Shown here: positions 44,000 through 52,840 of the stretch, in pieces | Position numbering within the stretch: the stretch's first letter is position 1 | Layout: the number at the start of each line of letters is the position of its first letter | Origin: Bacteroidetes bacterium GWF2_33_16 | Lineage (GTDB): Bacteria > Bacteroidota > Bacteroidia > Bacteroidales > UBA12077 | Direction: 5' to 3' | DNA: 64,000 bases | Assembly: GCA_001768565.1 (NCBI GenBank) | Contig: MEOE01000013.1 | Span: 124,001-188,000, forward strand | The notes under the pieces: generated by a model | What the model saw: only the letters and a program-made list of their open reading frames with translations | What the model was told of the DNA's origin: nothing | Databases searched by the model: none | Made by a program: the position numbers and the translations under genes

Positions 44000-45121
44000 T
44001 TATGCATTAAGGTTGTTGTAGATTAATTTTGCTACACGTTCAGACGCACCTGTACCGCCCAGCTTTTCTCTTAATTGCTGGTAATTATTTAGCATATTGC
44101 TTCTATACTCATCATTATAAAGAAGCAGGTCGAGTTCGCTACTTATTTTATCGGGTGTTACATTAAAATGAATCAATTCTTTAACCACTTCATTATCCAT
44201 TATGAGATTTACAAGTGATATAAATTTAATTTTAACAAGCATTTTAGCTATAAGGTAAGAGAAGTGTCCGGCCCGATAGCAAACTACTTGTGGAATATTA
44301 AACAAGGCTGTTTCGAGAGTTGCAGTTCCGGATGTTACCAATGCAGCTCTAGAAAACTTTAAAGTATCATATGTTTGATTATAAACAACTTTTATTCTAT
44401 GACCGCGAATGTAATTATTGTAAAATTCTGCTTCAATTGAAGGAGCTGCAGCCAATACAAACTGATAATTCTTATATGCCGGAATAACTTGCATCATAAT
44501 GCTAAGATTACGATGAATCTCTTGTTTTCTGCTGCCAGCAAGAATAGCAATAATTGGTTTGTTTTCAAGTTCATTATTATCAATAAACTTCTGTAAACTA
44601 CCTTCCTCATTTATCTTTTCCTGCACAGCATCCAATAAGGGATTTCCAGCATAATCGACAGGGTAACCAAGATTCTTGAAATAATCTACTTCGAATGGAA
44701 AAATCACGAACATTTTATCGACAAACGCTTTTATCTTTTTTATCCGGGATTCTTTCCATGCCCATATTTTGGGCGAAATGTAATAGTATGTTTTTATTTC
44801 ATTTAATTTGGCAAACTCGGCCATGCGAAGATTAAAGCCGGGGTAATCGATAAGAATTAATACATCGGGATTATACTCAAGAATATCTTTCTTGCATTCG
44901 TTAAAGAACTTACCAATTTTCCGGATATTCATTAACACCTCAACAAAACCCATTATTGCTGTTTCTCGATAATGCTTAACAAGTGTACCTCCTTGGGCCT
45001 GCATGAGATCACCACCCCAAAAACGAAATTCAGGTTTAGGATCAACAATATTTAAACCTTTCATGAGGTTTGAACCATGTAAATCGCCAGATGCTTCACC
45101 AGCAATAATGTAATATCTCAT
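44000..45121 (-). CDS. lpxB: Lipid-A-disaccharide synthase
   Basis: 373-residue peripheral membrane GT19 glycosyltransferase that joins lipid X to UDP-2,3-diacylglucosamine. IIAGEASGDLHGSNLMKGL at the N-terminus, LIDYPGFNLRMAEFA, YYISPKIWAWKESRIKKI, YAGNPLLDA, LAGSRKQEIHRNL and VTSGTATLETALFN are all family signatures. It is the last gene of surE-97 aa protein-lpxB. It confirms that the organism makes lipid A. Confidence 0.96.
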   Translation of the reverse strand: MRYYIIAGEASGDLHGSNLMKGLNIVDPKPEFRFWGGDLMQAQGGTLVKHYRETAIMGFVEVLMNIRKIGKFFNECKKDILEYNPDVLILIDYPGFNLRMAEFAKLNEIKTYYYISPKIWAWKESRIKKIKAFVDKMFVIFPFEVDYFKNLGYPVDYAGNPLLDAVQEKINEEGSLQKFIDNNELENKPIIAILAGSRKQEIHRNLSIMMQVIPAYKNYQFVLAAAPSIEAEFYNNYIRGHRIKVVYNQTYDTLKFSRAALVTSGTATLETALFNIPQVVCYRAGHFSYLIAKMLVKIKFISLVNLIMDNEVVKELIHFNVTPDKISSELDLLLYNDEYRSNMLNNYQQLREKLGGTGASERVAKLIYNNLNA

Positions 45122-45122
45122 T

Positions 45123-45416
45123 TTACAATATGAACTTGGTTATGAAAACAAATGCTGCAAATAAAATTGTAGCCATCAACACTCCACGTGCAGAATAAAG
45201 ATTGTTTTTTCGGATAAAAATAAAGAATAGTAAAAGATTTGGAATAACACACAAGCTTACAATTTTTGTAAAAACCTGTTTAGCAACTAAATAATCTAGT
45301 AACTCATCAACTTTATATAAATTAAACTTGAGTAGATAAACAATCAGCATAGTTAATACAGGTGCAGCTATACCCAATATCAATCCAAGTGTAAGAGAAT
45401 CAAATTTAGATCTCAT
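45123..45416 (-). CDS. Small membrane protein between surE and lpxB
   Basis: 97 residues with three hydrophobic segments (about 9-28, 49-69 and 75-95). It overlaps surE by 11 bases and ends 1 base before lpxB, so the three are one translation-coupled operon. Conserved Bacteroidota protein without known role. Its membrane nature and place suggest a link to envelope lipid synthesis, by neighbourhood only. Confidence 0.8.
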   Translation of the reverse strand: MRSKFDSLTLGLILGIAAPVLTMLIVYLLKFNLYKVDELLDYLVAKQVFTKIVSLCVIPNLLLFFIFIRKNNLYSARGVLMATILFAAFVFITKFIL

Positions 45417-46179
45417 AATTCCATTTTTTTAGTTCATCAATTTTATTGTAATCAGTAAAGTCGATTTCTACTGGTACAATAGATACATAATTATTGCTTA
45501 GAGCCCATTCATCGGTATCAGTTGCGCCATTCTCGGTATTTTCGAAATATCCAACAAGCCAGAAATACTCACCATTTCTTGGATCGAGCCTTTTATCAAA
45601 CTCTTCTTTCCACATTCCTTTAGCCTGGCGACATACTTTAAAACCCTTGATTTCGTGTTTAGGTATTGCAGGGAAATTAACATTCAGGCAAGTTCCATAA
45701 GACAATCCATTTTTTAACACATTTTCAACAATTTTCTTCCCATGATCAATAATCGGACTAAATTCTGCATCATTTGAATAATCGAGTAAAGAAAATCCAA
45801 CTGAAGGAATACCATAAATACAACCCTCAATAACGGCAGCCATTGTACCAGAATAGATAATACTTACCGATGCATTTGAGCCATGATTAATACCTGAAAC
45901 AATTAAATCAGGTTTGCGTTTTAAAATTTCACTCATGGCTAGTTTTACCGAGTCAACAGGCGTTCCACTGCATCCGTAAACAGTAACATTATCAACTTCT
46001 TTTATTTTTTTGTACCGAATTGGAACTTTAACTGTAATTGCATGCGACATACCAGAGTTACCGTGCAAAGGAGCCACAACAACAATTTCGCCAAAAGGCT
46101 TAACAATTTCTACAAGAGCCGCTATTCCTTTTGCATTTACACCATCGTCGTTGGTCACTAAAATTAAAGGTTTATTCAT
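45406..46179 (-). CDS. surE: 5'/3'-nucleotidase SurE
   Basis: 257 residues. PLILVTNDDGVNAKGIAAL (metal Asp pair), VAPLHGNSGMSHAITV, YGCSGTPVDSVKLAM and VSGINHGSNASVSIIYSGTMAAVIEG are SurE signatures; it removes phosphate from nucleoside monophosphates. An ATG at 46191 gives a four-residue extension (MEEE), but the bases after it read GGAGGAAG, an excellent Shine-Dalgarno placed 3-9 bases before ATG 46179, so the shorter form is the likely product. First gene of an operon with a membrane protein and lpxB. Confidence 0.93.
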   Translation of the reverse strand: MNKPLILVTNDDGVNAKGIAALVEIVKPFGEIVVVAPLHGNSGMSHAITVKVPIRYKKIKEVDNVTVYGCSGTPVDSVKLAMSEILKRKPDLIVSGINHGSNASVSIIYSGTMAAVIEGCIYGIPSVGFSLLDYSNDAEFSPIIDHGKKIVENVLKNGLSYGTCLNVNFPAIPKHEIKGFKVCRQAKGMWKEEFDKRLDPRNGEYFWLVGYFENTENGATDTDEWALSNNYVSIVPVEIDFTDYNKIDELKKWNYEI

Positions 46180-46208
46180 TTCTTCCTCCATCTACTATAA
46201 TTACAATG

Positions 46209-46242
46209 CAAAGATATTCAAATCAAATTAAATTTTTACAAA
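46209..46242 (-). promoter_or_regulatory. Candidate surE operon promoter
   Basis: On the minus strand TTTG (46239-46242), 22 bases, TATCTTTG (46209-46216). The -7 box is a full match; the spacing is one base longer than usual. It lies 29 bases before the SurE start. The -33 end reaches the first possible AKR start codon. Confidence 0.55.
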
Positions 46243-46293
46243 ATGGCAACAATTCCCAAATATGCTTATATTCGTAATAAAATAGTAAAATTA

Positions 46294-47196
46294 ATGCAAC
46301 AGATATTGCTAGCTGAGGATTTGAAGGTGTCAAGAATAATTCATGGCCATTGGCGCCTTGCTGAATGGAACCTTTCAAATCAGGAATTAGCAGGACATAT
46401 TCAGCGTGTTTTTGATTTAGGAATTACAACATTTGATCATGCTGATATTTATGGAAATTATTCGTGTGAGCAATTGTTTGGTGATGCATTAAAACATAAA
46501 AAAGAACTTCGACATAAGATACAGATTATTACCAAGTGCGGAATAAAGCTCCTATCAGATAAATATCCTGAAAGAAAAGTAAAACATTACGATTACGGTT
46601 ATGATCATATAATTTATTCAGTCAATAACTCATTAAAAAAAATTGGTACAGATTATATCGATTTATTATTACTTCATCGTCCGGCACCATTTTTTAATCC
46701 TGAAGAAGTAGCAAAAGCATTTTCTGAATTAAAAAAGAGTGGAAAAGTATTACATTTTGGTGTTTCAAACTTTAGTCCACAACAATTTGAAATGCTGAAT
46801 TCATATTTAGATGATAAATTAGTTACAAACCAGGTTGAAATTTCGCCATATTGTCTGGAGGATTTTGAAAATGGGAATATGGATTTCTTTTTAAAGGAAC
46901 GCATTAAACCTTTGGCATGGTCACCATTAGCAGGAGGTAAATTGTTAAAACCAGTCGACGAAAAGAGTAAAAGATTACATAAAGTATTGCTCGAGGTTTC
47001 AAAAGAACTAACTATTGATTCTATTGATAAAACAATTTATAGTTGGATACTGAAACATCCTGCTGTTATTTTACCAATAGTTGGTAGCGGAAAAATTGAA
47101 CGTATAAAAAATGCTGTGGAGGCATTACATGTTAATATGCCATTAGAATTATGGTATAAGATTTATAATACATCTACCGGTAACGAATTGCCATAG
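46294..47196 (+). CDS. Aldo/keto reductase (YdhF-like)
   Basis: 300 residues, NADPH-binding TIM barrel. The catalytic tetrad is visible: TTFDHADIYGNYSCE (Asp and Tyr), IITKCGI (Lys) and DYIDLLLLHRPAP (His), with the coenzyme contacts HFGVSNFSPQQF and LAWSPLAGGKL, then IVGSGKIERI. RIIHGHWRLAEWN places it with E. coli YdhF, whose start corresponds to ATG 46294 rather than the upstream ATG 46243, which would add 17 residues. The substrate is unknown. It is divergent from surE. Confidence 0.88.
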   Translation: MQQILLAEDLKVSRIIHGHWRLAEWNLSNQELAGHIQRVFDLGITTFDHADIYGNYSCEQLFGDALKHKKELRHKIQIITKCGIKLLSDKYPERKVKHYDYGYDHIIYSVNNSLKKIGTDYIDLLLLHRPAPFFNPEEVAKAFSELKKSGKVLHFGVSNFSPQQFEMLNSYLDDKLVTNQVEISPYCLEDFENGNMDFFLKERIKPLAWSPLAGGKLLKPVDEKSKRLHKVLLEVSKELTIDSIDKTIYSWILKHPAVILPIVGSGKIERIKNAVEALHVNMPLELWYKIYNTSTGNELP

Positions 47197-47308
47197 GATT
47201 ATTTATCTTTCATCTTATATCAATTTGTTTGGTAGGTCTAATTTATTTTAGTGCCTATTTTTTTATATTTTTGCAATTCGTTCAAAAGAAATCAGAAAAC
47301 AAAGAATT

Positions 47309-49756
47309 ATGAAAATCTCTTACAATTGGCTTAAATCCTATATCGATGCAGAATTACAACCTGACGAAATTGCAAAAATATTAATAAATACAGGTCTCGA
47401 GGTAGAGAATGTCGAAAAATTTGAAACCGTAAAGGGTGGATTGGAAGGTCTTGTAATTGGTAAAGTAACATCATGTAAAAAACACCCGAATGCCGATAAA
47501 TTAACATGTACAACTGTGGATATTGGTAATGGACTCGAATTACCTATTGTTTGTGGCGCATCAAATGTAGCTGAAGGACAAAAGGTAGTTATAGCAACCG
47601 AAGGAACAAAGCTTTATTTTGGTGATAAAGAAATTACTATTTCAAAAACAAAAATGCGTGGTGAAGTGTCGGAGGGGATGATATGTGCTGAGGATGAAAT
47701 TGGTTTAGGAACGTCGCACGCTGGAATAATGGTTTTGGATGAAAAAGCAGTAATTGGAACACCAGCAAAAGAATATTTTAATATAGAGTCGGATACAGTT
47801 TTTGAAATTGGAATTACTCCAAATCGTATCGACGGAGCATCGCATATTGGCACAGCGCGCGACGTAGTGGCATTTTTAAGTCAAACACAGAAAATAAACC
47901 TCCTCAAGCCTTCTGTTGATCAATTCAAAATTGATAATAACAAACTTAAGATTGATATAGAAATAGAAAATCTAGAAGCTTGTCCGCGATATACGGGTAT
48001 AACCATATCTGGTATTACGATTGAACCATCACCACAATGGCTGCAAAACAGGCTAAAAGCAATCGGATTAAAACCTATAAACAATCTGGTTGATATTTCG
48101 AACTTTGTATTGCACGAAACTGGTCAACCACTTCACTTTTTCGATGCAGATAAAATCGAGGGTAAAAAAGTAATTATAAAAACCCTGAAAGATGGAACTT
48201 CATTTCTTACGCTCGACGAGCAAGAAAGAAAACTCTCAGCTGATGATTTAATGATTTGCAACTCAAACAAAGGAATGTGTATTGCAGGTGTTTTTGGAGG
48301 AATAGAATCTGGAGTTACAGAAAATACAAAAAATGTATTTATCGAGAGTGCTCATTTTAATTCGGTTTTTATTCGAAAAACTGCAAAACGACATGGATTG
48401 CATACCGATGCTTCGTTCCGTTTCGAGCGTGGCAGTGATCCAAATATTACGGTTTATGCACTTAAACGTGCTGCCTTATTAATCAAAGAAATTGCCGGTG
48501 GAGAAATCTCATCCGAAATTATCGATGTTTATCCAAACAAGATTAAAGAATGTATGGTTGAACTTACATTTAAAAATCTGAAACGATTAATTGGGAAAGA
48601 AATTGAAAACGGGTTGGTAAAACAGATTCTTACATCGCTTGATATTAAAATAATCTCAGAAGACAATGAAAAACTTGTACTCGAAGTACCTACTTATCGT
48701 GTTGATGTTACAAGAGAAGTAGATGCTATTGAAGAAATTCTTCGCATATATGGTTATAACAATGTGGAAATTTCGGAGCATGTAAACTCAAGTTTGTCAT
48801 ATATTCAGCATCCCGATAAAGAAAAGGTTCAGAATATTATTTCTGATTTGTTATCGAATAACGGTTTTACAGAAATTATGTGTAATTCGTTGACAAAAGC
48901 TGATTATTACAACGAATCAGAATCGTATAAATCTGCAAATCTTGTAAATATAGTAAATGCATTAAGTCAGGATTTAAATGTAATGCGCCAGACATTATTA
49001 TTTGGTGGTCTGGAAACTATTGAATACAACAAAAACCGAAGGAATAAAGATTTAAAACTCTATGAATTCGGAAATGTTTATCGTTTAAAAGATAGCAAAA
49101 ATGAAAATCCATTAAAGAATTACAATGAGGAATTTCATTTATCATTATTCATTAGCGGAAATAAAACAGATGAAAACTGGATTATAAAAGAAGAACCTAC
49201 AAGTTTTTATTTATTAAAGTCGTTTGTTGAAAATATTTTGGAAAGATTAGGCTTTGACTTGAATAGAAGCACCATCAACTCAATAAATAGTGATGTGTTT
49301 TCTGAAGGCTTAAGCTATAATTACAATGAAAAAACAATTGTAGAATTTGGTATATTAAATAAAAAACTGACAAAGAAATTTGATCTTGATTTCCCAGTTT
49401 ATTTTGCTGATTTTAGCTGGGATCATGTTTTGAAAGTTATGGCAAAACATACCATCCGTTTTGCCGAATTACCAAAATATCCTGAAGTAAGAAGAGATTT
49501 AGCATTGCTTTTGAACAAAGAGGTTCAATTTGGAAAAATAAAAGAACTGGCTTTTAACAGCGAAAGAAAACTATTGAAAAAAGTTTCGCTGTTCGATGTT
49601 TACGAAGGTGAAAAAATTGGTAGTGATAAGAAATCATATGCAATCAGTTTTATATTGCAGGACGAAACCAAAACATTGACCGATAAGCAGATTGATAAAA
49701 TAATGGAAAATTTTGTTCGTGTCTTTGAAAAAGAATTGGAAGCAAAAATAAGGTAA
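47309..49756 (+). CDS. pheT: Phenylalanine-tRNA ligase beta subunit
   Basis: 815 residues. The tRNA-binding OB domain comes first (SYNWLKSYI at the start, then [21 protein letters not shown] near 50). B3/B4 editing follows ([17 protein letters not shown] and the N-x-D segment [29 protein letters not shown]), then B5 ([11 protein letters not shown]), the inactive class II core and a C-terminal ferredoxin-like FDX-ACB domain ([30 protein letters not shown]). It pairs with PheS, whose gene is not here. It starts an operon with a macrodomain gene (1-base gap) and a prenyltransferase gene. A TATTTTTG box lies at 47266-47273. Confidence 0.96.
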   Translation: MKISYNWLKSYIDAELQPDEIAKILINTGLEVENVEKFETVKGGLEGLVIGKVTSCKKHPNADKLTCTTVDIGNGLELPIVCGASNVAEGQKVVIATEGTKLYFGDKEITISKTKMRGEVSEGMICAEDEIGLGTSHAGIMVLDEKAVIGTPAKEYFNIESDTVFEIGITPNRIDGASHIGTARDVVAFLSQTQKINLLKPSVDQFKIDNNKLKIDIEIENLEACPRYTGITISGITIEPSPQWLQNRLKAIGLKPINNLVDISNFVLHETGQPLHFFDADKIEGKKVIIKTLKDGTSFLTLDEQERKLSADDLMICNSNKGMCIAGVFGGIESGVTENTKNVFIESAHFNSVFIRKTAKRHGLHTDASFRFERGSDPNITVYALKRAALLIKEIAGGEISSEIIDVYPNKIKECMVELTFKNLKRLIGKEIENGLVKQILTSLDIKIISEDNEKLVLEVPTYRVDVTREVDAIEEILRIYGYNNVEISEHVNSSLSYIQHPDKEKVQNIISDLLSNNGFTEIMCNSLTKADYYNESESYKSANLVNIVNALSQDLNVMRQTLLFGGLETIEYNKNRRNKDLKLYEFGNVYRLKDSKNENPLKNYNEEFHLSLFISGNKTDENWIIKEEPTSFYLLKSFVENILERLGFDLNRSTINSINSDVFSEGLSYNYNEKTIVEFGILNKKLTKKFDLDFPVYFADFSWDHVLKVMAKHTIRFAELPKYPEVRRDLALLLNKEVQFGKIKELAFNSERKLLKKVSLFDVYEGEKIGSDKKSYAISFILQDETKTLTDKQIDKIMENFVRVFEKELEAKIR

Positions 49757-49757
49757 G

Positions 49758-50270
49758 ATGACCAACCGCATTGAATTAGTACAAGGTGATATAACTAAAA
49801 TTAGCGTTGATGCCATTGTTAATGCAGCAAACAGAAGTCTGTTAGGTGGTGGTGGTGTAGATGGTGCTATTCATCGTGTTGCCGGACCAGAATTACTAGA
49901 TGAATGCAAAACACTTAATGGTTGCGAAACAGGCGAAGCCAAAATAACTAAAGGTTATAAATTACCAACAAAGTATGTTATTCATACTGTTGGTCCGGTT
50001 TACAAAGACGGGATGGCAAATGAGATGGAGTTACTTGCCAATTGTTACAGAAATAGCCTTAAACTAGCAATCGAAAATAAAATTAAAACAATTGCATTTC
50101 CAAATATTAGTACAGGCGTTTATCGATTCCCGAAAGTTATTGCAGCAGGCATTGCTTTAAGAACAACAATTGACTTTCTGCAGAAGAACAAAAAACTAGA
50201 TAGAGTTTATTTCGTTTGCTACGATGACGAAAACTATTCAATTTACAAAGAAAAACTAGCTGCATTATAA
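49758..50270 (+). CDS. Macrodomain protein (ADP-ribosyl/O-acetyl-ADP-ribose hydrolase type)
   Basis: 170 residues, one macro domain of the MacroD type. [32 protein letters not shown] is the ADP-ribose-binding start; [18 protein letters not shown] and [13 protein letters not shown] are the further pocket strands. This class removes ADP-ribose from acidic residues or deacetylates O-acetyl-ADP-ribose. It starts 1 base after pheT, so it is co-translated; the reason for that pairing is unclear. It is followed by a prenyltransferase (4-base gap). Confidence 0.92.
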   Translation: MTNRIELVQGDITKISVDAIVNAANRSLLGGGGVDGAIHRVAGPELLDECKTLNGCETGEAKITKGYKLPTKYVIHTVGPVYKDGMANEMELLANCYRNSLKLAIENKIKTIAFPNISTGVYRFPKVIAAGIALRTTIDFLQKNKKLDRVYFVCYDDENYSIYKEKLAAL

Positions 50271-50274
50271 TCAT

Positions 50275-51162
50275 ATGTATAAAAAGACTAAGAAAAAAGT
50301 AACTAATTACCTATCGCTGGTAAAATTTAGCCACACGATTTTTGCCATGCCTTTTGCTTTTATCGGATATTTTTTGGCGATTCATCAAACAAATGCCAGT
50401 TTCGATTGGAAATTACTTATTTATGTAGTTTTGTGTATGGTCTTAGCTCGAAATGCAGCTATGGCATTTAATCGCTTTATCGACCGAGAAATTGATATAA
50501 AAAATCCTCGTACGGCTATAAGAGAGATACCAGCAGGAATTATTAAAGCAAAATCAGCATTAACTTTTGTAATAATCAACTCAATCTTGTTTATAGTTAC
50601 AACTTATTTTATTAATGAATTAACATTTAAATTATCGCCCATTGCATTGCTAGTTATCCTGGGATATAGCATTACCAAAAAATTCACAGCGCTTTGCCAT
50701 CTGGTTTTAGGACTAGGATTATCGCTTGCACCCATTGGAGCTTATTTGGCAGTTACCGGAGAATTTGCAGTGCTTCCAGTTTTATATTCATTTGTTGTTC
50801 TTCTTTGGGTAAGCGGGTTTGATATTATTTATGCTTTACAGGATTTGGATTTCGACAAGGAAGAAGAATTGAAATCCCTTCCCGTTTTTTTTGGTAAAAA
50901 AGGAGCATTACAAGCCTCAACTATTTTGCATATTTTATCAGCAGCAATAACTATTTTTGCAGGCTATTACGCACATTTTGGCTTATTATACTGGATTGGG
51001 TCAGCTTTTTTTATCGGTCTTTTATTTTACCAACACACCCTGGTTAAACCAACTGATTTAAGCAAAGTAAATGTCGCTTTCTTTACAACCAATGGCATTG
51101 CCAGTGTAATTTTTGCGATATTTACTATTACTGAACTAATCTTCGATATTTATATTCTTTAA
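50275..51162 (+). CDS. UbiA-family prenyltransferase, MqnP-like
   Basis: 295 residues with about eight membrane helices. The two Asp-rich motifs are NRFIDREIDIKNPRT (near residue 65) and DLDFDKEEELKSLP (near 197), which bind the Mg-prenyl diphosphate. RNAAMAFNRFIDREIDIKN and the PVFFGKKGA region place it with the UbiA-like polyprenyltransferases of futalosine-pathway organisms (MqnP), which attach a prenyl chain to a menaquinone precursor. mqnA occurs at 31372, which supports the same pathway. Third gene of pheT-macrodomain-UbiA. Confidence 0.88.
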   Translation: MYKKTKKKVTNYLSLVKFSHTIFAMPFAFIGYFLAIHQTNASFDWKLLIYVVLCMVLARNAAMAFNRFIDREIDIKNPRTAIREIPAGIIKAKSALTFVIINSILFIVTTYFINELTFKLSPIALLVILGYSITKKFTALCHLVLGLGLSLAPIGAYLAVTGEFAVLPVLYSFVVLLWVSGFDIIYALQDLDFDKEEELKSLPVFFGKKGALQASTILHILSAAITIFAGYYAHFGLLYWIGSAFFIGLLFYQHTLVKPTDLSKVNVAFFTTNGIASVIFAIFTITELIFDIYIL

Positions 51163-51284
51163 AACATTGACATTTTGTCATAATAACCTCATTACAAAAT
51201 GATTGGTATATTTTTTGAAAAACCTCTTATAGAAAATAATCTAGAACTAGAATAAGAATTAGTAAGTACAAAAATTTTACAACT

Positions 51285-51497
51285 ATGTCAGTAAATGATA
51301 TATTTTTTACACCCGCAAAGAATGCACTTGGTGGATATTATATCCCAGTGAGAAATGACTGGAATTTAAAAATTATGTTCCGGCATATTTCTGAAACAGA
51401 AAAAGAACTATATGAGCAGCAATTCGGGGAAGAGGTTTTATCAGATACTGAATTTTTTAAATGGTGGAAATCAGTACATTATTTAACAACAAAATAA
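51285..51497 (+). CDS. Small protein of unknown function
   Basis: 70 residues, no signal peptide or membrane segment. VNDIFFTPAKNALGGYYIPVRNDWNLKI is followed by an acidic, aromatic C-terminal half (SETEKELYEQQFGEE and FFKWWKS). I do not recognise a family. It begins 122 bases after the prenyltransferase, with an inverted repeat (51171-51178 with 51194-51201) between. The codon pattern looks like that of its neighbours. Confidence 0.6.
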   Translation: MSVNDIFFTPAKNALGGYYIPVRNDWNLKIMFRHISETEKELYEQQFGEEVLSDTEFFKWWKSVHYLTTK

Positions 51498-51570
51498 ATA
51501 TAAACGTAAAAATCATTAGACAAGAATAAAATACTATTTTTTATAATAACATTAAACAAAGGAGGTTGTT

Positions 51571-52107
51571 ATGAAAAAACATATTTTAGGAGTAATTCTA
51601 TTACTTATATTTACCACAATTTCAATTATTACAATTTCTAATAATTATTATCGCGGAGATAAAAAAACATCAAAACTTTTGGGAATTGATACTACTGTTA
51701 CTAATCCAAAGGTAGATATTAAAGTGAATAAAGAGTACGATAAAAATGGTAATATTATCCGATATGATTCCTCGTATACTTACATTTATACTTATCCGGA
51801 TGGCAGTTTAGAAATGCTTAATATCGACAGTATCTTCAATAACTTCAGACCTTACTTTTTTAATCGTGGCTTTGATTTAATGCAGAAACCATTTATTGAT
51901 TTTTTTGATGTAGACTCCAGTTTCCAAAAGCACTTTTTTGATAACGACTATTTTATGCAACAATTTGAACAAGAGATGTTTCACTTTGAAGAATTGATGC
52001 ATGAAATGGATTCTCTTAGAAATCTCTATCTTAAAGAGATGTATCCTGACTTAAAGCAAGAATTAACACCTGGAACCAAAAAAACCAGTAAAACAATAGA
52101 AATTTAA
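51571..52107 (+). CDS. Exported or membrane-anchored protein, unknown function, strong SD
   Basis: 178 residues. N-terminal hydrophobic segment (about 5-24), then a soluble part rich in Phe, Asp, Asn and Tyr, with a coiled-coil-like end (QQFEQEMFHFEELMHEMDSLR). No family recognised. It has an AAAGGAGG Shine-Dalgarno 7 bases before the ATG, unusually strong for this window. A perfect 15-pair terminator follows. Low-complexity acidic and aromatic composition suggests an envelope or extracellular setting, as inference. Confidence 0.65.
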   Translation: MKKHILGVILLLIFTTISIITISNNYYRGDKKTSKLLGIDTTVTNPKVDIKVNKEYDKNGNIIRYDSSYTYIYTYPDGSLEMLNIDSIFNNFRPYFFNRGFDLMQKPFIDFFDVDSSFQKHFFDNDYFMQQFEQEMFHFEELMHEMDSLRNLYLKEMYPDLKQELTPGTKKTSKTIEI

Positions 52108-52129
52108 TAACCACGACAGAATGAAGACT

Positions 52130-52177
52130 AAAAGCTGTGTGCTTTGAAAATTTATGTTTAATAAGCGCACAGTTTTT
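52130..52177 (+). terminator. Strong terminator after the 178-residue gene
   Basis: 15-pair stem (52130-52144 with 52163-52177) including two G-U pairs that exist only on the plus-strand RNA, 18-base loop, T-rich 3' end. The direction is therefore clear. Confidence 0.8.
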
Positions 52178-52355
52178 ACTTGAAACTTAACTTTTACAAT
52201 ACTCAAATCAAAATAGCTTATACCAAATTATCAAAATTCAAAATTGAGTTATAAATATTCCTTGTTTTATCCACAAATAATATTAATTTAGATTCAATTA
52301 ATCATTGATTATCATAATTTAATATTAAATTATAATTGATTTTAATGTAATTTTA

Positions 52356-52363
52356 TATCTTTG
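52356..52363 (+). promoter_or_regulatory. Candidate -7 box
   Basis: TATCTTTG, a full TAnnTTTG match, 60 bases before the ATG at 52424. ATTG (52335-52338), 17 bases upstream, is a weak -33. Confidence 0.5.
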
Positions 52364-52423
52364 AAAATTGAAACCCTTTTAAATTAAAGAAGTATAAAAG
52401 CCAAAAAGCTGAAAAAGTTACCA

Positions 52424-52834
52424 ATGGGAAAGATTTACATATTATTCATTTTTACATTTCTGATTTTATTGATTAAACCTGTTACTGCTGTTGAACCAGA
52501 AACAATCTCTGATCATTCAATAATTACAACTGAGATTTTTACCACACAACCCTTAATGGATCAAAATTACCAGCAATTTCAATTACAGTTGATTAATTTG
52601 GAAAGTAATAACAGAATGATCCCTGAAAGCTTATTAAAAAAGAAAAAGAAAAATGATTATTTTATGCTTTATGTAGCGGGTGGATTGCTTGCGGCAACTG
52701 GGATTCTAATACTATCAAACAATCCCGACAATTTTGTATCAAACAGTACTACAGATGCATACCTTGGAATAGCCATTGGTGGTACAGTTGCATCGGGAAT
52801 GATAATTGCTAAATTTTTTATTGACAAGAAGTAA
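52424..52834 (+). CDS. Small exported membrane protein of unknown function
   Basis: 136 residues. A signal sequence (about 1-22) is followed by a soluble segment of about 55 residues, then a basic stretch (LLKKKKKND) and two membrane helices (about 84-100 and 113-131) that hold short glycine-rich runs (AIGGTVASGMI). No family recognised. It converges with the DUF3078 gene, with 6 bases between stops. It may be an inner-membrane protein with an extracytoplasmic N-terminal domain. Confidence 0.65.
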   Translation: MGKIYILFIFTFLILLIKPVTAVEPETISDHSIITTEIFTTQPLMDQNYQQFQLQLINLESNNRMIPESLLKKKKKNDYFMLYVAGGLLAATGILILSNNPDNFVSNSTTDAYLGIAIGGTVASGMIIAKFFIDKK

Positions 52835-52840
52835 TTATTA

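Larger units (their letters stand above)
52108..52423. other. Non-coding gap with terminator and promoter
   Basis: 316 bases. It holds the strong terminator of the preceding gene (52130-52177), then an AT-rich stretch with no open frame of note, and a TATCTTTG -7 box (52356-52363) for the next gene. Nothing else is seen. Confidence 0.6.
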
